A stretch of 27,918 bases of DNA, from NCBI GenBank assembly GCA_900544265.1, contig UQUQ01000028.1:1-27918 (forward strand), read 5' to 3'. This DNA is from an uncultured Alistipes sp. (GTDB taxonomy: Bacteria > Bacteroidota > Bacteroidia > Bacteroidales > Rikenellaceae). Positions 24,973 through 27,918 of this stretch are shown in pieces. The position numbers were made by a program, and so were the translations under genes. The notes beneath the pieces are model-generated. The model made no database searches. It had not been told where the DNA came from and saw only the letters and a list, made by a program, of their open reading frames with translations. The stretch's first letter is position 1. The number at the start of each line of letters is the position of its first letter.

Positions 24973-25464
24973 TTATCCTCGCCTTGCAACCCTTTTAACC
25001 ATCGAACATTTTACCTCTGTCCCGACATAGCCTGCACCATTAACCGTTTCTGTTTTGAATGTGAACATGGCGTCGGATGCTTCAATTGCGTCGATACCTG
25101 CGCTCAAATCAGATAAATTATTTTGCTCTATTGAAATAGCAATTAGCTACTTTTCATATTCAGCAATTTGAGCCGTCTTCTTTGCATTATCAAACTTTGT
25201 ATTCCGTTCTATCTTCTCTATTTTTTTATTTATTTTTACTTCTTTCCTTCGCAACCGATTTTGTTTAAAAGCAATTGCAGTTTGCATCTGTTGGGCAATT
25301 TCCTTATCTTCTCTTTCCTTCCATTTCATCCCGTCTGGATCCACGAATCGAATGGGATTATTACCACAGCAGGCATACGGCGAAAACGGATGATACCCGT
25401 ACGCCAAATTTACTGAAAATAAGGCAATCTGGCAAATCGCCGCAATCAAACCTGTCGGGCTCAT
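24973..25464 (-). pseudogene. Rhs tip fragment with toxin region, broken by amber stop
   Basis: From ATG 25464 the frame gives a short hydrophobic lead-in, then YGYHPFSPYACCGNNPIRFV and DPDGMKWKE, the end of an Rhs repeat-associated core and its DPDG junction. A Lys/Glu-rich coiled segment follows (KQNRLRRKEVKINKKIEKIE) to TAG at 25147-25149. Translation past the stop continues sensibly in frame, IEQNNLSDLSAGIDAIEASD and MFTFKTETVNGAGYVG, to TAA at 24973. Such coiled segments often precede zinc-peptidase toxin domains in Bacteroidota Rhs tips; here the catalytic part is missing. Upstream in-frame stops show it is not joined to a longer Rhs gene. Confidence 0.78.
25371..25463 (-). repeat. Rhs junction repeat, copy 1
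   Basis: These 93 nt match 27826-27918 with a single difference (A at 25386 versus C at 27841). The shared block encodes the lead-in to the YGYHP...SPYA core end. Just left of it, the two copies diverge into different tips, the pattern expected if tips are swapped by recombination at a conserved junction. A shorter, more diverged version lies at about 26605-26687. Confidence 0.9.
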
Positions 25465-25535
25465 AACAGTAGGACCTGTTTCAGCGCCGAGGTTCGATTC
25501 TCATCACCTGTTCCGGATTCCGGACGGCACGACGT

Positions 25536-26438
25536 TCAGTTCGTCTTCTTGGGAACCAACCAAACATCACACCCCCAAATGATCCCATAGCCTCCAAATC
25601 TTGTCACATCATCCCTGTCACTACACGACAGTTGTTTTGACCATTCCCGATATTTTCGGGAGCAGGCTTCATAAATACGGTTTTCCAATTCCGATACGGT
25701 CTCATTCTCGAACTGGGACTTCCATTCGCCTGTATCCTCATAGTATATCGACTGCGAGCGGACGACGCTGGCTTCGTCAATCCGGGCGTCATCTCCGAAT
25801 AGAACAGCTGCCATATAATACGCCTTTATCGTATCACGGATACAATCTGCTTCGATCTCTACGGGTGTGTACGTGTGGCCCGATGAAAGCGGTGCCAAAA
25901 GAGTGGGGGCTTTCTGTTCAGACGAGGCGGGATTCTCATTAACCGCCCCGGAATCCAGGCAGTCGACCGCTCGATTCGTATTCCTGGGCACCAGTCGGAC
26001 TCTATACGTCCAGGCAAACGCAGTGTGACCATAAAATCTTTTCACATGAGGCATATCACTATACGGTTGCCGTTTTAACCATACCAGAAACTTTCGGGTG
26101 CAGGTTTCATAAATACAGTTTTCTAATTCCGATCTGGGTTCATTATCATAATAAGATATATACTTCCATTCACCTGCGTCTTTCGCATCTCGATAATGTA
26201 TAGAATGCATGCGAAGTCTGCCGGCTTCATCAACCCGAATGTTCTCTCCGAATTTCTTGTCGAAGTAAATTGCTGCTCTATAAAGAACATTTATCGTATC
26301 ACAAATACAGTCTGCTTCGATCTCGATGGGAGTAAACTCCTGATCCTCTAAAAGCGGTGTCAAAAGAGGAGTTACCTCCTGTCCAGACACCTGCAACGTC
26401 CATCCCAATATGGCCCCTAATAGCAAAATTCGTTTCAT
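25536..26438 (-). CDS. Exported protein with internal duplication, candidate immunity
   Basis: A 300-residue protein with a signal peptide (MKRILLLGAILGWTLQVSGQ). The mature part is two copies of one ~120-residue unit: TPIEIEADCICDTINVLYRAA ... SELENCIYETCTRKFLVWLK ... VRLVPRNTN, and TPVEIEADCIRDTIKAYYMAA ... SELENRIYEACSRKYREWSK ... VWLVPKKTN. Cysteines recur at matching places (ADC, CxR), suggesting disulfides in the periplasm. I do not recognise the family. It lies directly downstream of the Rhs remnant at 26556-26690 and upstream of the next Rhs tip, so it could be that module's immunity protein. No terminator or promoter is evident. Confidence 0.7.
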   Translation of the reverse strand: MKRILLLGAILGWTLQVSGQEVTPLLTPLLEDQEFTPIEIEADCICDTINVLYRAAIYFDKKFGENIRVDEAGRLRMHSIHYRDAKDAGEWKYISYYDNEPRSELENCIYETCTRKFLVWLKRQPYSDMPHVKRFYGHTAFAWTYRVRLVPRNTNRAVDCLDSGAVNENPASSEQKAPTLLAPLSSGHTYTPVEIEADCIRDTIKAYYMAAVLFGDDARIDEASVVRSQSIYYEDTGEWKSQFENETVSELENRIYEACSRKYREWSKQLSCSDRDDVTRFGGYGIIWGCDVWLVPKKTN

Positions 26439-26555
26439 ATGCTTTTATTTATTTTTTATACCCGTCCAAAAGTCGAATAATATCGAGTGAGTACCCTCAA
26501 CGGTCGTAGCGTCATGTTTGGCACCAAAAATGTTTGGGCAAATATTCTTTCATCT

Positions 26556-26690
26556 TCATACGGACGGAAGACAGCTCCCGCACCTTTTATTGTTGGGGAG
26601 GGGCACCTTCTCCCCGTTCGGATCCACAAACCTGATGGGATTTCCCGTGCAGCAGGCATACGGCGGAAACGGATGATACCCGTATGCCCA
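26556..26690 (-). pseudogene. Short Rhs core-end remnant
   Basis: On the minus strand the frame WAYGYHPFPPYACCTGNPIR then FVDPNGEKVPLPNN runs 44 codons to a TGA at 26556. It has the same junction as the neighbouring tips (DPNG for DPDG) but no start codon and only about 18 residues of tip. A protein-like stretch continues in another frame (FAQTFLVPNMTLRPLRVL, to about 26456), suggesting a frameshifted remnant. It begins immediately after the stop of the membrane protein at 26692. Confidence 0.75.
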
Positions 26691-26691
26691 A

Positions 26692-27171
26692 TCAACCGAT
26701 CGGAAGAAAGTTCCGAACGGCATATACGACACACAGGATTTCGCCCAGAATCAGCAGGAAGATGAATGGCAGATAAACATACCACCTCTCCGGCCGGCGC
26801 TCCTTTTTGTTGATGACAAACAAAAGGATAAAGAAGACAACAGGCATGATGCATGATAAATCCAGAACATTGGACCGGAACATCACACCCGCAATAAGAC
26901 AATAGACCGGGAACAGCAGAAATCCTGCCGCTGCAATATTTGCCAGGATCCATCCCAACAAGGGATACCGTGCAAGATTCGACAATCCGACAACGGCGCA
27001 CAGCGCAAAAAACAGATCCTGTGCCGAGTATAGATACGATTTATAACCGACCAGACCCAAAACACCTTCCTGAAAATAGCGGTCAATCGGATCTGCCAGT
27101 ATATACACACAGGACAGCACAATGACGCATCGGATAAAGATACATGTCTTCCTACCAGTCAGACACTGCAT
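26692..27171 (-). CDS. Small polytopic membrane protein, candidate immunity
   Basis: A 159-residue protein from ATG 27171 with about five hydrophobic helices (CIFIRCVIVLSCVYILAD, the SAQDLFFALCAVVGLSNLA region, GWILANIAAAGFLLFPVYCL, CIMPVVFFILLFVI, VYLPFIFLLILGEILCVVYA). ATGs at 27189 and 27228 are also in frame; 27171 has GAGGAAG a suitable distance upstream. It overlaps the end of the metallopeptidase toxin gene by 20 nt, the tight arrangement of toxin-immunity pairs. No family recognised. A membrane immunity protein would suit a toxin acting at or across the inner membrane. Confidence 0.68.
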   Translation of the reverse strand: MQCLTGRKTCIFIRCVIVLSCVYILADPIDRYFQEGVLGLVGYKSYLYSAQDLFFALCAVVGLSNLARYPLLGWILANIAAAGFLLFPVYCLIAGVMFRSNVLDLSCIMPVVFFILLFVINKKERRPERWYVYLPFIFLLILGEILCVVYAVRNFLPIG

Positions 27172-27918
27172 TTCGGTAGTCTTCCTCATTGTCGAAATGT
27201 CTATAATGAATATTTTGATCTTTATCAATATAAACTTCTATGTAAAATGTTGCTGATATATCACCCGAGGTGCTGACATAACTAAATCCAGCTTTGTTCC
27301 CGTCTTGACTGGAATCTATTTTTGTGAACCCGGATATTTTTGCATCATCAGGGAAAAAGAAGGGAGTAAAATTAGGGAGGCCACCGTATTTGGATCTTAT
27401 TGGACCTTCGTCCCAGGATGAGCGTAAATAATTGGCAAAGCCCACAGCTGCTTCTTCAAGAAAAATAACTCCTTTTATTACACCATTATATCGTCTTATC
27501 TTACCGATATCATCCTGAAAACCATGAAACAGTTCATGACCCATTGCTATTGCGCTTGAAAGTGAACCTCCATCTACCTTTGAATGCCACGGATTCCTGA
27601 CATATGAAATTGTTCGGCTTTTATAATCGTAAGAAGAACTCATCGTCCAAAAGGTCCCATCAAGGGTGTATGTTTTGGCAGAGGTTATCATTCGATCTAC
27701 AACCATTCTACCTTTATGTGTGGCAACAATCTTCCCCAGATTATACATAACTCCAGACGCATTATTTGCAACTCTTAATTTGTTCCCGTCCGGATCAACA
27801 AACTTGATGGGATTCCCCATGCAGTAGGCATACGGCGAAACCGGATGATACCCGTACGCCAAATTTACTGAAAATAAGGCAATCTGGCAAATCGCCGCAA
27901 TCAAACCTGTCGGGCTCA
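27152..27918 (-). CDS. Rhs tip with M91-like zinc metallopeptidase toxin domain, partial
   Basis: The frame is open to the window edge, so the N-terminus is missing. After the repeat-encoded lead-in come YGYHPVSPYAYCMGNPIKFV and DPDGNK, the Rhs core end, then about 205 residues of tip. The tip holds AIAMGHELFHGFQDD, an HExxH zinc site at 27524-27538, and further on FLEEAAVGFANYLRSSWDEG and IRSKYGG, resembling the E..A...EN.iR...G...R..Y region of M91 (NleD-like) effector peptidases found on Rhs tips. Unlike the two neighbouring tips it is uninterrupted. It may be a short orphon or the end of a full Rhs protein. Confidence 0.8.
   Translation of the reverse strand, partial: SPTGLIAAICQIALFSVNLAYGYHPVSPYAYCMGNPIKFVDPDGNKLRVANNASGVMYNLGKIVATHKGRMVVDRMITSAKTYTLDGTFWTMSSSYDYKSRTISYVRNPWHSKVDGGSLSSAIAMGHELFHGFQDDIGKIRRYNGVIKGVIFLEEAAVGFANYLRSSWDEGPIRSKYGGLPNFTPFFFPDDAKISGFTKIDSSQDGNKAGFSYVSTSGDISATFYIEVYIDKDQNIHYRHFDNEEDYRNAVSDW
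27826..27918 (-). repeat. Rhs junction repeat, copy 2 (reaches window end)
   Basis: Second copy of the 93-nt repeat described at 25371-25463, one mismatch. The window ends exactly within the shared sequence, so the true right limit of the repeat is unknown. Confidence 0.9.

Noticed and set aside
19954..25149. Amber recoding suggested by two in-frame TAG codons with coherent continuation
   Set aside because: Genuine genes here (AsmA, nrdG, the metallopeptidase tip) also end in TAG, so two independent nonsense changes or errors are simpler.
25454..25520. Possible tRNA gene
   Set aside because: Anticodon-stem and T-stem partners do not pair, and there is no acceptor stem or D-arm.

Overview
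The window looks like a piece of a GC-rich Bacteroidales chromosome, most like Alistipes (Rikenellaceae). This is inferred from nine copies of the Bacteroidetes -7 promoter element TAnnTTTG placed upstream of genes, weak or absent Shine-Dalgarno sites, and typical Bacteroidota families (2TM protein, surface lipoproteins, BtuG-like propeller, GNAT-nitrilase fusion, membrane-spanning TPR/HTH regulator, Rhs tips). Genus is inferred from composition and gene content, not from a marker gene. Both ends lie in repeat-like DNA (a structured intergenic repeat on the left, an Rhs-junction repeat on the right), so this may be a whole draft contig.

Layout. 1-536: non-coding, full of inverted repeats. 537-2391 (+): an operon of a 2TM protein, a DUF2141-like exported protein, a six-helix membrane protein and a small winged-helix regulator. 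2392-2730: an imperfect ~60-bp repeat and a strong terminator. 2731-5870 (-): a GNAT acetyltransferase translationally coupled to a large AsmA-family protein. 5957-10963 (+): cobalamin riboswitch, then a vitamin B12 capture and uptake operon (BtuG-like lipoprotein, a second surface lipoprotein, BtuB-like TonB receptor), with an AlkD-type DNA repair gene coupled to its end. 11013-13904: a polyprenyl-phosphate sugar synthase (+) facing a GtrA/GT39 pair (-). 14013-16945 (+): a second cobalamin riboswitch leading into the oxygen-sensitive, B12-independent class III ribonucleotide reductase nrdD-nrdG. 17002-19014 (+): a two-gene ThrE-type exporter and a DUF6064-like membrane protein. 19063-20769: a TPR/HTH transmembrane regulator broken by one in-frame amber codon. 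20945-22177: a surface lipoprotein with a collagen-like Gly-X-Y stretch. 22413-23945 (-): a GNAT-nitrilase fusion.

24294-27918 (-) is different: clearly AT-richer and made of three successive modules, each an Rhs core-end fragment plus toxin tip followed by an exported or membrane protein that is a candidate immunity factor. The rightmost module carries an HExxH metallopeptidase domain and looks intact; the middle tip is a short remnant; the left tip has an in-frame stop. This reads as a polymorphic-toxin orphon array captured by horizontal transfer or recombination.

The two riboswitches tie the window together: one turns down B12 import when B12 is plentiful, while the other would reduce a B12-independent ribonucleotide reductase under the same condition, presumably because a B12-dependent class II enzyme elsewhere can take over.
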